Shown here: piece after piece, positions 1-12,779 of the stretch
Layout of the letters: each line of letters opens with the position of its first letter
Position numbering within the stretch: the first letter of the stretch is position 1
NCBI GenBank assembly: GCA_964036665.1
Contig: OZ038530.1
Location: forward strand, 10,132,501-10,196,500
Direction of reading: 5' to 3'
Length of the DNA stretch: 64,000 nucleotides
Source: Gordius sp. MW1
Lineage: Eukaryota > Nematomorpha > Gordioida > Gordea > Gordiidae
The notes under the pieces: generated by a model
The model's input: the letters and a program-made list of their open reading frames with translations, nothing else
Told to the model about the DNA's origin: nothing
Database searches by the model: none
Position numbers and translations under genes: made by a program

Positions 1-1045
1 AATCTGGTCTCTGGCGTAGACTACAAATTCAGCAAAAAGGTTGACTAAGTTAAAACCACGGCAATTATGCAAAAATTACAATTTGGACGGACGGACAACC
101 AGGAGCGAGCCCATAAATTGCATAGCAATTAACATTTCATCCTAACTAACTAATTTTGAAAAGAATCGCTTTGAATCATTCTAAAAAATAATATTTAATT
201 TATTAATCTAACAAAAATGTATTATATTAATCGAAGTTTCCCTCGTATTCAGGTCGAGAGCCTGGCAAATCAGATAAAATAATGTCGGGACGATCAAAGT
301 TACCAACCATACCTCAGTCGTATCCCCTCCAGTCTTAACTTATTGATAGATGGATGGATGATTAGTTAGATGATAAGCCTAATTGAACACCGTAAAAGGT
401 CTAACTAGCTAGCGTGCAAAAAAGCTGTACATATAAAATTATGTCGTGAATTTTTCGATAATTTATACTAATTTCATAATTATTCAAATAAATATGGTTT
501 TAGTATAAAGGAAAAAATATTTAAAATAATAAGGATTTCGTGATTGGATAATATTAATGAATATCAGGAAAAGTGTGAGTTAGGGCAAGGCTCCTGCGAG
601 TAAATTCACCCAAGCACACCCTAAAAACACTAAATGACCGGACAATATATACCACTCACTACCTTATCTACGCCAAACTACATATTTTATTAGATTTATT
701 CCATTAAAATTTGGCTAAAAATTTATATTTCAAGCTTAATTAACCATTGAACATTATGCTAAGTAGATAATGGACAAAAACTAGAATCGCGGGGCCTTAA
801 TCTAAGATGACATTTATAATGGCTGACAAAAGAGATCGATGAATCTAATGTGAAATGACAAAGGGCGTTTTATTAAAGTACAGCCACCTATTATGAATAG
901 AAGCGTAGCACGCGGACGTTATTGCCAAAGCCAAAATATACTAAACTAACTAAAAGAAAATCATCTAAAATATTCCTCAGAATGTAAATTTTTAGGGGGG
1001 GGGGGGGTGTCTCTTCTTAGATACATAAAATCTTACATATTCGCC
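1..1045. other. AT-rich non-coding stretch
   Basis: No open frame, splice-flanked exon or RNA gene could be supported here. The only structured part is the repeat-cap fragment at about 100-132 (separate entry). It may be intron or flank of the Nedd4-like gene that lies just downstream on the minus strand. Confidence 0.5.
82..132 (-). repeat. Fragment of the compound CCAAT repeat (5' cap only)
   Basis: The minus strand reads TTGCTATGCAATTTATGGGC followed by GTCCGTCCGTCC, the same cap that begins the four long copies elsewhere in this window (see 23101-24698). Only the first 50 bases are present; the tRNA-like and CCAAT modules are missing. Confidence 0.7.
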
Positions 1046-1217
1046 CATGGGCGTAGCCAGCATTGGAATTAGAGGGGGGGGCAATAATGATTTAGGGAGG
1101 GGCAAAATGAACATTTTTTGAAATTTTAGCCGTAATTTTAGTAAATTTCAACAAATTTTTGGATTTAGAGGGGGCAGTCGCCCCTCCCTGCTCCCCCCCC
1201 CCCTTGGCTACCCCATG
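1046..1217. mobile_element. hAT-type MITE, GGCGTAGCC family, copy 1
   Basis: Short palindromic element with terminal inverted repeats CATGGGCGTAGCCA / TGGCTACCCCATG. It is flanked by TATTCGCC (1038-1045) and TATTTGCC (1218-1225), an 8-bp target duplication with one mismatch. The interior has G-runs on the left, C-runs on the right and an AT-rich centre, and no coding capacity. The 8-bp duplication suggests mobilisation by a hAT transposase. Copies 2 and 3 lie at 1642-1811 and 38913-39075. Confidence 0.75.
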
Positions 1218-1641
1218 TATTTGCCTATATTACGATAACAATTTAAGCCTAGAGTTGCAGCTCCATTATATATTGCACTTTTTTTACGCACGATCGCACG
1301 GGACAAAGGCAATTCTTTGACATCTACCACGTATTATACTTATCATAAGTATGATAATTTATTTCGGTTGGAATTTTATAAAGAGGTGAAGCATCTTTAA
1401 ATATCAATGGTGTAAGTTGCAGGGAGACATTAAATTTTGAATTTGCAACAGCAGGCCATGGAAATCGATAAAAATAATCAAAAATTCATATCGATAAATG
1501 GACATATTTGGCCCCTTTATTGGTTAAATTATCTTAGATTTCGCGTGCACAAACTTGTACTTTACCCATTTTTCTTCGGTTTTTCAGATCCCAAAGGTAA
1601 AAATGCAATACTAAAACCTACAGCTTCAAATCAGAGATATG

Positions 1642-1811
1642 CATGGGCGTAGCCAGGATATGAATTAGAGGGGGCAATAATGATTTAGGGGGGGGGGGGG
1701 CAAACTGATAATTTTTTGCAATTTTAGCGCTATTTATATAAAATTTCAACGAATTTATGAATTTAAAGGGGGGTAGTCGCCCCTCTCTGCTCCCCCCTGG
1801 CTACGCCCATG
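1642..1811. mobile_element. hAT-type MITE, GGCGTAGCC family, copy 2
   Basis: The cleanest copy: termini CATGGGCGTAGCCAGG and CCTGGCTACGCCCATG are exact inverted repeats. Flanks GAGATATG (1634-1641) and GAGAGATG (1812-1819) match at 7 of 8 positions, read as an aged 8-bp target duplication. Non-coding, 170 bp. Confidence 0.8.
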
Positions 1812-2221
1812 GAGAGATGGTAATGTCTTTCAAATTTTTGTATCTGAATAAATCAACAATTTTTGACATTAAAGTATCTTACCTACAGTAAATGGAAGGT
1901 ATTGCAAAACGAAAGGAAACAAATGTTATGTTAATAACAAATGAGTCACACCAAAAACAGGTCAAAAAATATGCAAGTTTTTTTAAATTATACTTTTAAT
2001 ATCCCAGACTTTTTTGCAAGAAAATTACCAAAAATATGGGTTTTTAGAATTAATTGAGTGAACTGCAATAGCACAGATTTGAAGTATATAAGTTACCTGA
2101 ACCTATTAATATAGTCCAACAATTAAATAAAAATGAATTTTCAATCTTACTACCCAAAATTATTATATACAATCGTTGAGTAGAGATAATTTTGAAACTA
2201 CTAGCATGTAAATTTTTTTAC

Positions 2222-3166
2222 ATTTCCTTCGGGTGATTGGGGTATGGATGGTTCATTGTCGTGAATGATTTTAATGTTAGGATCTGCTAGGTGGATACGA
2301 ACTTGGCCCAAAAAATCATCTCGAGTAATTCGATTTTCATCAAAAACCTCAAACAAAATGTATGAACTTTCTATTGGTGTAGTGATGTTAAAGGCCATAT
2401 CAATGTCCCATACTGGATTGAGATTCTATTATAAAAATAAATGCAAATTTTATAATAAATCATTAGACATTATGTGCTTTTTAGATAAACTTAATGTATG
2501 TATGCATTTAAAGTAATTTGTACAATTATGAATGTTGATTAGATTATTGATGTTGCATTTAGCATTAGTCTAACCCATGTCTTAATTTTTTATAGCAATA
2601 ATGCTAAGGATATTAATTTTAAGGCTGATGCATTTCGAAATAAATTTTTATAACTGACCAATCCTGCAGTTAGAATTTATTTTAATATAGGACTTACAAA
2701 CCAAATAAATAGAATTATATAAATAGCATTCCACATAATTATAATACACATAAAGTTTAAATTAAATATCCTCATAAACAGGTGCAGATATTTGAAATCA
2801 AGAGAGCTTTATAACAAGTAATTTTTAAATTATACATCTTAGAATAATAGCAGCTTTTATTCATTGTACCCTTTTTATTGTAGGGGTTTGAATTTGATTG
2901 ACAATTTTGAGCCGATTATTTGGTAAAATTTGATGATAGGTAACTTTAACATATGGATCGCTAAAATATGGGATAAAGGTTATTCATAACTTAAATGTAA
3001 TGGAAAGCATATAAATTTAGATTTTTACCCTTTTTATATATAATAGAAATAATTAGTAAAAAGTGCTAGTAAATTAGCAAATGATTAGTAACCTCAATCC
3101 AAAAATATCTTTTTTAGCCAGTTTGCATCCTGAATGAACTTTAATTTTTAACATGTATTTGACTGG
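2222..3166 (-). CDS. Nedd4-family HECT E3 ubiquitin ligase, C2-domain exons (partial gene)
   Basis: Three minus-strand exons, 3093-3166, 2870-2960 and 2222-2425, join in phase through AG/GT junctions into one C2 domain. Visible motifs in order are LAKKDIFG, SDPYV (the serine codon is split by the first intron), LNPVW and FEVFDENRITRDDFLGQV; the last is the hallmark of Nedd4-type C2 domains. In this family the C2 domain binds phospholipid and calcium and recruits the ligase to membranes, followed by WW domains and a catalytic HECT domain. Neither WW nor HECT exons were seen; the chain runs toward position 1, so they probably lie beyond the window edge. The exon at 2222-2425 has a short polar stretch after the GQV motif. 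NEDD4 versus NEDD4L cannot be decided. Start codon and first exon not identified. Confidence 0.82.
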
Positions 3167-5430
3167 CTGTGTAGAACCCATATTTTGCATAGAGTTTATT
3201 GGTATAGCCAAAATATTCGACGAAACCTAACAAAACAGTGCCTCAGGTCATGTTCGACGCATATCATCACAAAATCTTAGTAATTCAGAATCAGCTGTAC
3301 ATTTTTAACTCGTCAAATCATATTTTTATTGCAACATTTTTGGACTTCAAACAATCATAATATAAAAGTCTGTTTAAAAATCGTAACAAAATATTTTTTT
3401 TATTGTGATTAAAATAATAACTAGCTATTCTATATAGCTACAGTCACAAATTCTTAAGTTGTTTTTTTTATAATTTTGCAAATTATATGACGATTATAAT
3501 AGGTACTAAAACTTTAGAAACCTTTTATTTGGTTTTTAACAAAAAGTATTAATCTATTAAAATATTATTTTTTACAAATTTACCTTGAAATACTTAAATT
3601 ATATACTATTGTTCTGAACAATATAATTATAGTAATATTTTAAATATCTCCTTATATACAATTTAAACCGCGGTGGGACAAAATATTAATGAAAGTCTAA
3701 GATCGCCCGAGATTTTTACAAAGTTGATCCCTGAATCATAATTGTTGTGTGATGCATGTTTTTAACCTGGTGTTTACAATGCGATGGTAATTATTTAAAA
3801 TACTAACAGTTGTAAGGGGAGAGCGAAGTATACTAGTGCTCAAGGAGGGGGAGGGATGAGTGTCTCACAGGCGCAGTGCAGATGAACTTACACTCCACAG
3901 TTTACATACCAAATTTTTCACGCCGCATTTTTTATTGTCATACTCGATTCTAATTTTAATAAATCATTTTGGCTGCAATATATGGCATATATTTTAAGAT
4001 TTTTATTCGGAATTAAATTATACATTCAATTTTATGAACCAATCATTGTCATCGAACAAAAACCGTATGCCATATTTTGTTTATAATAGAAATTCATATC
4101 GAGTTTGTTAGAATAGGTATAATTTAATTTGTAAACTTACATCGTTTTTCTTTAACTTTGAACATCTTGACTCCCCTCCCGCACACTAGTAAGAGAGAAA
4201 AGGGTGATCAATCATAGTTGTTGAAAGAAAACGCTCTTCCCTCTCATTCCTTCGCCTGCAACTTTCTCCCTCCCTTACCATATCTATGTTTTCGCCACTC
4301 TTGCACTTTTTTATAATGTAATGGATTTTGTCACAAATTTGTCGCTTCTTTAGCTAAATTCTTTGATAAAAAAACGTGGGCGAAATTTTAAAACTATTGC
4401 GTGGAATTTTGAATTAAAACCTGTTATTTTTTAAGTAAAAATATATAATTTTTGACAATAAAATATACATTACAAGATTGGTAAGAAATTTGAATGAAAT
4501 ATTTTTAAGGTTGCTTAAAAATAATTTAGTTATTCCATTATTTTACATAAAACATATACTTTATGAAATTGGAAAAAAATTAGAATGAACAATTTTATAG
4601 TTTATTTACTAAATAATCAAATAAATATTTTATAAATCTTAAAATATTATTAAAAATTTCAATAAAAATGTCACTTTATATTTGGAACTTTTGACAAAGT
4701 TTTTTTGCTTTTTTAAATTGTTAGTCCCTTATTAAAAATAGCAAAATAAGTGACAAATTTTTGACAGAAACCACCAAATTATAAAAAGGTGCGAAGTGAA
4801 TTGCAAGAGTGGCGAAAACATATACATGGTAAGGGAAGGAGTAAGTTGCATGCGAAGTAAGGAGAGGGAAAAGAACGCTGTAAATGGCTTTGATATTAAG
4901 TATATGCTTTCAAATGAAATACTTTGCTAAAATTAAATTAAAAACACACACTAAAGCAATTTCCCGAAAATTATAAGAAAATTTCTGCGAATTCAATGGT
5001 ATAGTAAAAATTATATATATTTAACTTTGTTCGCTACATATACCAAACCATTTTTAAAATTAACTTCAGACCTAAACATAATATTAAAATATTTGTTAAA
5101 ATAATATCTTATAAAAGTGCTGAAAATCGAAATATTAGTCCTTTTTGTTTTATAACTAAATATTTTATAAAAATATAATGTTATCCAAACATTTTCATAG
5201 GGTAATTTTGTCGCTAAGAGAATACTAACTTGGGTTAAAATACATTGTTATCTCAAGGTTAATTTTCTAATTTATTTGATCTTCTTATATGATTCTATAT
5301 TCCACTTGTGAATAATCTAGTCCAGTTTGGCCACAAAAGGCAAAAAAGATTTAAACGTCAGATTACCCGTCATAATACTTAAACCCATATAAAAATTTTA
5401 ATAAATCATTTTTAATAACAATTATGTATA
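3167..5430. other. Intergenic / upstream region between two minus-strand genes
   Basis: No further exon could be supported. The stretch holds the inverted-repeat element at 4229-4880 and otherwise AT-rich sequence. It lies 5' of the Nedd4-like C2 exons and 3' of NEDD1, so it could include the 5' exons or promoter of the former. Confidence 0.4.
4229..4880. mobile_element. Non-autonomous element with long (~110 bp) inverted arms
   Basis: The left arm (about 4229-4345) and the reverse complement of the right arm (about 4760-4880) share a run of matching blocks: a CCCTCTC tract, CCTTACCAT, then TATGTTTTCGCCACTCTTGC and a TTTTTTATAAT stretch, then a GTCA/ACAAATTTGTC block. The AT-rich centre has no ORF. 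This looks like a foldback MITE. No convincing target duplication could be defined, so the class is open and the ends are approximate. Confidence 0.55.
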
Positions 5431-8400
5431 TTATTTATAAGCGAATGCATCGATTCGCTCATCTAAATTTTGAATTCGAGTCTTTATGACTTGCATTTCC
5501 TCCAAACATTCTTTTTGTTGGACCCAAATTTCTCTGAGATAATTTCTCATCACTACCTACATATACATAGAAGAAAATATAATAAAATAAATTACTTTCA
5601 ATGAGTACAGATACATACTCGTAAGTCATACCACAACACTTCTGATGCTCAATTAAACTTCAATTTTCACATTATGATACTACACAGTTTGTAGTTAGAA
5701 TTAGAAATAGATATAAGACATCACACAAAATGTCTGAATTTTAATATCGTCGATATTGTGATATCATTGCTATTGATTTAAATTACTCCAAATTTAGTCA
5801 TTAATAAATGCTCACGCATGCCTAGAGATTAAAGCCAAGCTAACACATGGTAAAACAAAGATATGCCCACACAAAAGGTAGACTGCTTAGTCAAAACAAT
5901 TTTTATTGTTTTTTGTAGCCCGGTTAAAACAAATTGCTGATAAATAAAGTATAGGTCAACTTATCAGAACTATAAAATTCACTTTCCAAAATTGATAATT
6001 CATTTAATGCCATTTCAGAAGTTTTTCAAGGTATATTTATATCTAATAAGAGTTTGTGAGCCCCGTAACTTCGTTTGCAAAAAATAGCTTAACAGCGGCA
6101 AACAATCCATTTAATTCATGGGCATGCACTAATAGGTATATTGCCTTTTCATTCTAATAACAAAGAGCAATTAGTTAACAAAACAATGTTCATTTAATAT
6201 TAGTTTCTTATCAATATCATGTTAATACTTTCAGACAAAATTCACTGAATTCAAAATTGTAAAATTACTTGATTTTCGTGAAATCCCTTAATTGTATCCA
6301 TGTGCATGTTGACAATGTCCATGTGCAAGGAATGAGTGAGATCGGATAAGGAATCTTTAAGTTGTTCACATGTACAGGCGGAGGAAGGAATTGGGAGAGG
6401 CGATGTTGACCCTTCAACAGCGTTGATGCCTGTTTAAAATAAATGCCTTTTCATATAAAAGTAGAGGTAAATTTTTGGATGTCACGCCATTGTAAACAGA
6501 TAATTTAAATGAAAAATAATAATTTTCCGGGTTAACATATTAAAATAGTATTATTTCACCATGATTAATCATCTATAGAAGTATCTTTGACTCATTGCGT
6601 TGATAAATTTTTTCAAATATATTTTTGACATTCTAAAGTGTGATAATTACGTTGATTGGACATAATATAAATGCCTATAAATGATTATATTTATAAAACA
6701 ATGCATTAAAAATAAATTGAATCAAAGTTTTTATTGGTAAAAGTGTGTTTTAATAAATTTTTCAGTCATTTTAAGTTTTTTGTGCATTTCATATAGTCGC
6801 AACAGCCACTTGGCCTGACAAAATATTGTAATTTGCGAGCAAGTTTTAGTAGAGCAAAATAAACTTCATGTATCCGGAGTTAACATCTATCGGTCCAAAT
6901 AAGTTGCGTCTTCGCAACGTCGCCGCGCAAATAAAATATCATTTTTTCACATTTTTAATAAATGACAACTTTGCATTTAATTACATTAAATTAAAATTCG
7001 TTTTAGTTTCTAAAATATTCCAAAAGTGTACGCAATTTTCTTATTTTTTAATATTTTAAATCAACATCTCCAGCACTAAACTTCATACGGCCTAGACTCC
7101 CAATAATTTTAAAAACTCTAATATTAGAAAACTTTAGGGTCCCATTATGTGTATTAGGGAAACTAAGTCCAGTAATTCTATAAGTACCTATATCACCACC
7201 GCATCCCTTTTGCTTGGTAGAATATTTATCGGGCAGTATGCTTGCGTCCTTCATTGAAATTGAGGCAGGGCTCTGTGCAATTTCGAGCTGAGAAGGAGAT
7301 TTTGCTGGAACGTTGTGGTTTGATAAAAGTAATGGAGACAACTCACCATTAACTTGATTTGTACTATTTTCCTTAAGCTTATTCCTGCTTGAATCCACCG
7401 TTTCGTCTGATATATTCTATTTTTTACAAAAACGAATTTTTTATATTTTTAAGGCAAAATAATCGTAATTTTACAATCGATATTGCGATAAAAGACTCTT
7501 ATATTATGTGATGAAGAATTTGGTAAAAGCAGGGAAATAATTACCGTGTCTGTAAAGATGTGTGCATCATTACCATTTTGCCTTTCACTTCGCGGAGCTG
7601 TCATAAGATATATAACGAAAAATCAAATTTTAACATATTTTTTTGACCATAAAATAATGATAAATGTTATGCAATTTATAGGCTAGTTTTTTGCTGTCCG
7701 TCCGTCGTCCTATTCAACTTGTAATTTTTCAATAATTGCAGTGGAAACTTATACGGGGTTTTAATGGCTATGGACTTCTGCTTCTGTAAAAGACTTTTAT
7801 TTTGCTTTCGCAAATAGAAGAGCTAATGACCGCTGATTGACTAAACTTTTTCGACCTCGCTCAAGCCCAAGTTTCATTCTTGTTTTTCAACTGATTACCT
7901 TTATTAATGAATTTCTTTGGGCAACATGTGTAGGATGTCGCTTTGTATCGAATAATTGCTAAACTAGCTAAATTACTCCCTGCAAACCTATGCTGCTTAT
8001 CGTTAATGTTTAAAATTCAAAGGTAAATTTTTATATTTTAACAAATGCTAGTTCTATAAAATAAGAGTAAAAGCATACAATTTAAAGAGTTGAACGAGGG
8101 TGGAATATGCTTGATCGGAGAGAGAAATCCGATCGATTTATCGAGCGAATCTTTATTGTCCAGCTCTCTGGAACCGTACGACAATCTCTCGTCAACTAAA
8201 GCTCCTGAACGTTAAGATAGATTCACAAAATTGTAATGTAAAATGGAGCTAATAAAAAGTAAAAGTTAATCGAGGCTGCACGCCTTAATTAGAGATTACC
8301 ATCCATATCCTGTTTAAATAGACTACAATTTTACAATTAAATATTTTGAAAAACTGGGTTTCAAGGTAATACAACTTATTACATTACCCTCTAAAATCCT

Positions 8401-11400
8401 AATTATATATTAGTGTTGTAGAAACGGATGGGTTTGGTCAACCTTGGTGTAACTAAGACTAGCGGTTGACTATGGTCTGTTTTTCACATTTTGACTAAGC
8501 CTAGTGGTCGACTAAGAAAAATCGACCAAAAAATCTTTGGTCTGTTTATGTTTAGTCGACAAAAACCAATGGCCGACCAAACAAAACCCAGCCCTTTTTA
8601 CAACACTACCATATATAAAGAAACTTTAGTGTTTCAAGCTAATCACATACTCGATTCCACGGTTCCATTGGATTGTTCTTCGGGCAGGCTATGATTTCGT
8701 GATTTGTCATAGAGACTGCTACCAAAAACCTTCTACATAAATAACAAAATTAAAAAAAAATCTTAAAAAAATACCCGTAAATCGACGTTAAAATCAGTGA
8801 AACAGGCTTTAACTCCACCCAGGTTTGGACTCATGCTTTTATCATCTTCTATGGTAGTAATCTGATGGTGACTAGCTATATCTACGATATCTCTCGGTTT
8901 TTTATGTGATCTCAGGTCGTAAATTAGCAAGAGTGGCGATGCTTGAGCTTCATCTAAATCTCTACGAGTCCCAAACACTATGGTGTACGCATCTTTACTA
9001 ACAGTTACATTTTCAAGCCTGCGTTCCGTGTTGTGCTTCAATATGATTCTAATACCATACAAAATGGTAAATTTGTGATAGATTTCAGATAAATTTTTCC
9101 AAAATGAATTACATTAAGTCCTAGGCAGTAAAATCATTGGAAATTTTGTATAAGGACTATGGATATTGGAATGTGATCAACAATAAGTTTGTTAGGTATG
9201 AAAGAGTTTTGAATTAAACCCGTACATGGGCCATGAAATTTTATGTTTCAACTATGTAAAATTCCTAGCTCATTCCAGCCCTTATCAAAGAAAAGGGTTG
9301 CACCAATAAACCTATTTTTATCAAATTTTATGTTTATTATCAATTTTCAAATATTCTATTTTCTTTTTTAGTTATCAAATAATGATTGCCAATTAAAAGA
9401 TGGAGATGTTTTATTTGTGTTCCTGAGTGTAGACATGGAAATGCAGAGGCATTTATGCTTCTACTAATAATACAGATATTTTTAATTGTCAAAATTATTT
9501 TAAATTTCAAAAATTTATTTACTCGTCTCTATTAAATGGTTATCCTCTCTAAAAATTTAAAAAGATTTTAATCTATTTAGACGGGGTGATTGGTTCAATT
9601 TAAAAATTGAGAAGAGATTTTGGGTTAAATCTTGTAGAGGCTTTATTAAATATCAAACAGCAGAAATTTGTATAAACATCATTATACATTAGAAAATTAT
9701 ATATTGCATATAATTATAGTTTGAATGGTCATATACTACACCCAATAATTCATAAAATTAGCCATATTTTAATAAAATTATAAAAGAGGAACAATATTTT
9801 AAAAATAATGGAATAAATACCTTGAATAAATATTATAAAAGAGCTCATAAAAATCTATTTATTATAACATTACAATATTTTAGTGGCCTTATTTTATTTA
9901 TTATGTGACGCAAAACACTTTAATTTGCAACCTGTCCTTAACTTTTTTTAAACTTATTCTTAAATATTCTAATATTTTATAATGCATAGAATGTTTAAAA
10001 TTAATTTTAAACTTTTTTTCAGTAAATTAAATTACATTTTTAATATAAATAATCAAATGATTTATTATAGAGTAATATTACTTGTGACTAATGGAATCAT
10101 AACAAGTAAAGAATCCATTAGTGTTTGAAGATAAAAATAAAAATTCATTGGATGGAGAAAATGAGATTGATTTGCATTCATTTAAGTGATTTGGTACTTT
10201 ATTGAAGAAAGGAGATGGGTATGTGTACAAATGTTGTATATTAGATGCTGATGAATTCAAGCTGAATAAGAATACTGTGTTGTCAAGGCATGTGACTGCA
10301 AATAAATTGGGACATTCAAAACTAAATTGAATGTCAGTAATTTCCTATATAAAAAACTATATGATTTTCTACTATAATATTTATTTGAATATTTCACATG
10401 TAAAATATATTTTTCATGCAAACCTGGGTTTACAATTAACTAATTTGTAGACATTATAAATTATAACCTCAAAATGGAAGAATATTTATAATCAAATAAA
10501 TTTAGATTCATTCATGCTACTAGTTATATTGGTCCTAATTTACATAATTCTTATTAAAAAATATGAAAAACTTAACTCTTTAACATATTCATTAGTTTAA
10601 AATATTTAAAAAGGGACTAATAATAATTGAAATAAATAGGTTATAACTAAATGAAAAATAATGCCTGGTAGGGAGATGGTAATTGAAATGGTTCTGATAA
10701 ATTATTGGTTTGAATATTCCATACACAGAGACAACCTGTTTCAGAAGCTACTACAAAACTTCCATAATTACTATGAGAGGCTCTAATATGAGTTAATTTA
10801 ATAGAAAACTAAATATTATATTTATAAAAATAGTTTTTAATACTTTATGTGTAAGAAAAAGTTCACAATTGTAATTTGTATTATATATTGCTATTAATCC
10901 TTCACTATACAACACTATGGCATGTATACAATCTTTATCCTCTTTGATTTTACTATGAGATAAATATTGTAAATAACGTCCATCTACAAATTCTAAAGCT
11001 CTAACATTTCCTGGCACATTCTTAAATGAATTTAAATACATAATGTTAAATTTATATATGAAGACCCAAAACATTATGAAACTAATTTGATTTTTTTAAA
11101 GAAAATGCAATGAAAACAAAATTACATTAGGTGTGGGCTGCTTTAATAATTGAAATTTTCCAGATTTAAAAGTAAAAAGTAGGGTAGTTTGTCCATCACT
11201 AATTATAATTAGGCGTATAAAGCGGTTAAGAAAAGGTGACTAAAATATTTATTTAGATTTATCAATAAAAAAGGATATCATTTTCATGGCAAGCATATAA
11301 ATTAATATATAAGTTCTTGACAAAGCATTTATTGGGGCTTATGGATGGTAAAATTTTATCCTTTTGTTGCGCCCAGAACAAGATATCTTTATAAAATGTC

Positions 11401-11423
11401 ACTAAACAATACAAATTATGCAT
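5431..11423 (-). CDS. NEDD1: NEDD1 orthologue (WD40 centrosomal gamma-tubulin recruitment factor)
   Basis: Spliced minus-strand gene. Best-supported exons: 10844 to about 11055, 10665-10808, 10082-10344, 8775-9048, 7188-7416, 6269-6429 and 5431-5556 (stop TAA at 5431-5433). Phases agree across the five junctions from 10665 to 5431. The N-terminal exons are WD40-like: SISFSPSNEFLFLSS then CYDSISHK, and PLLLIYDLRSHKKP, aligning in order with NEDD1 propeller repeats. The last two exons encode HMDIVNMHMDTIKGFH and a helical tail, matching the conserved NEDD1 C-terminus that binds the gamma-tubulin ring complex. In this family the propeller targets centrosomes and spindles and the tail recruits gamma-tubulin. 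The intron after 10665 appears to use a GC donor. The proposed start ATG at 11423 (followed by KDILFW, like the first WD strand) and an exon near 11110-11220 are less certain. Confidence 0.78.
7664..7712 (+). repeat. Fragment of the compound CCAAT repeat (5' cap only), in a NEDD1 intron
   Basis: TTATGCAATTTATAGGCTAG followed by GTCCGTCCGTCGTCC is a diverged copy of the cap that starts the long compound repeats. It lies in the intron between NEDD1 exons 8775-9048 and 7188-7416, on the strand opposite to the gene. Confidence 0.6.
8413..8606. mobile_element. Short MITE with GTGTTGTA termini flanked by TA
   Basis: Left end GTGTTGTAGAAACGGATGGG and the reverse complement of the right end GTGTTGTAAAAAGGGCTGGG match at most positions. 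TA occurs immediately outside both ends (8411-8412, 8607-8608). The interior carries GTCGAC/GGTCGACT-like inverted motifs. It lies in a NEDD1 intron. TA duplication would fit Tc1/mariner-type mobilisation, but the dinucleotide is weak evidence. Confidence 0.6.
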
Positions 11424-11629
11424 TAGAAATTTTTTTGAAAAAAGCGCTTTAAATTTCCATATGATCAACACACAGACGATATTCAGTCGAAAAAGCAAAG
11501 TTGTAAAAGGCAAAGTAAATGGGGACTTGGTTGTGGCAGCACAGAAAAAGGAGCTAAAACTCGTCACGCTCATCACATTTCGTTACTCTCGTCACGAAAA
11601 CCATATGAAAATTGATATGGTGAAAGTAT

Positions 11630-12125
11630 AGATCTTAGATCCTAGCTATATGTAGGTAATTATTTAAAAATTTGTTATATCGTATATATGTATATAAATA
11701 TATATAATTGTTGTAGACTGAAAGAGTTAATAAAATGATAATCAAAATTTTGTACAGAGTATTAAAGCTAGGTTAATGTATGTTACATTTAAAGTAGATA
11801 TCTTAGCTATATGTAGGTAATTATTTAATAATTTTTGTTGTAGACAAGAGTTAATAAAAAGAGATGCAAAATTTTTTATATATATTCTAATTAATATTGT
11901 TCAAGAGTTATTGAAATTATTACAAAAATTTTTGCATATGTTTTAATTGCTATTGTTATAGAGTTAATTAAGAGATGCAATATTTTTCATATATATTCTA
12001 ATTGATATTGTTCAAGAGTTATTGAAATTATATACAAAAATTTTGGCATATGTTGTATATTAGTTAAGTTAATAAAATCGGTCACAAATTTTTTCATCTA
12101 GGTAAGTGTATGTTACATTTTTAAA
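11630..12125. repeat. Degenerate direct repeats
   Basis: Blocks recur in tandem: TAGCTATATGTAGGTAATTA at about 11642 and 11808; GTTGTAGAC followed by an AGAGTTAATAAA block; and an ATATATTCTAATTRATATTG block followed by TTCAAGAGTTATTGAAATTA at about 11880-11920 and 11990-12030. No coding potential. Probably local duplication upstream of NEDD1. Confidence 0.55.
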
Positions 12126-12530
12126 AGCTAATTTAATGGCATACCAAAACTTTAGATTATATAACCACATATTCAGCTAGGTTTATATTTTATTATATCT
12201 TTCTAAATAAATCATGTATACAATATTTAATAAAATTCAGTTAACAATATGTATATAATTAGAGTAATAGGTAAATAAACATTTCTTTCTCCATACTTCA
12301 TAAAGATACCCAAGGTACATTATAAAATCATATACCATTTGAGACCTTACCACAACATTTAAATTATCTCAAACCAATTAAGTATATCAAATACAACATT
12401 TTACCTTCTATGGTGTCAGTGCCTGTTATATCCTAAGATGGGTGCAACTTCATATGTACCTAATAATATTAATTATAACATTTTTTAAAAATAAATACTC
12501 TGCTGCTCATTGGGGTTTGCTAGATGATGA

Positions 12531-12779
12531 TCAACTGCTAAGATGTAATATGACTACAATCATTTTTTGAGTTGGAACCTGAATGATTAATAAAATATAT
12601 TGATTTAAAAAGGTTACTTGTGGAAGGCAATGCTGAAGAAGAATCCCTTTCCCATTACATTTAATTTTTCGGCACCTATAATATATTTGTTGGTTTTTTC
12701 CTATCTTTGCTTTGGTATAGGAGTATCGGCCATAAGTCAACACCTGCCCATTTCTTGCTGACTTCGTAAATTCTAAAAA
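12531..12779 (-). CDS. FLYWCH-type zinc-finger exon or fragment
   Basis: The minus strand encodes a peptide with the FLYWCH order: a leading KSARNGQ, then LTYGRYSYTKAK, then YYRCRKIKCNGKG. This matches the family pattern in which an LxYxGYxY strand is followed by a YWRC...C zinc site. The terminal HxH expected about 20 residues later is not in this frame, but INHSGSN occurs in a neighbouring frame, suggesting a frameshift or a nearby splice. The family binds DNA in some host regulators and is also common in Mutator-like transposons. No flanking transposase or start codon was found, so it could be one exon of a host gene upstream of NEDD1 or a transposon remnant. Confidence 0.5.
   Translation of the reverse strand, partial: FLEFTKSARNGQVLTYGRYSYTKAKIGKNQQIYYRCRKIKCNGKGILLQHCLPQVTFLNQYILLIIQVPTQKMIVVILHLSS

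Noticed and set aside
7540-7600. Small additional NEDD1 exon between 7416 and 8775
   Set aside because: A plausible acceptor and donor exist, but including it breaks the reading phase, while skipping it keeps phase; left out.
11262-11576. Whole 104-residue ORF as NEDD1 N-terminus
   Set aside because: Only the part from the ATG at 11423 (KDILFW block) resembles the first WD strand; the upstream residues look like untranslated or intronic sequence.
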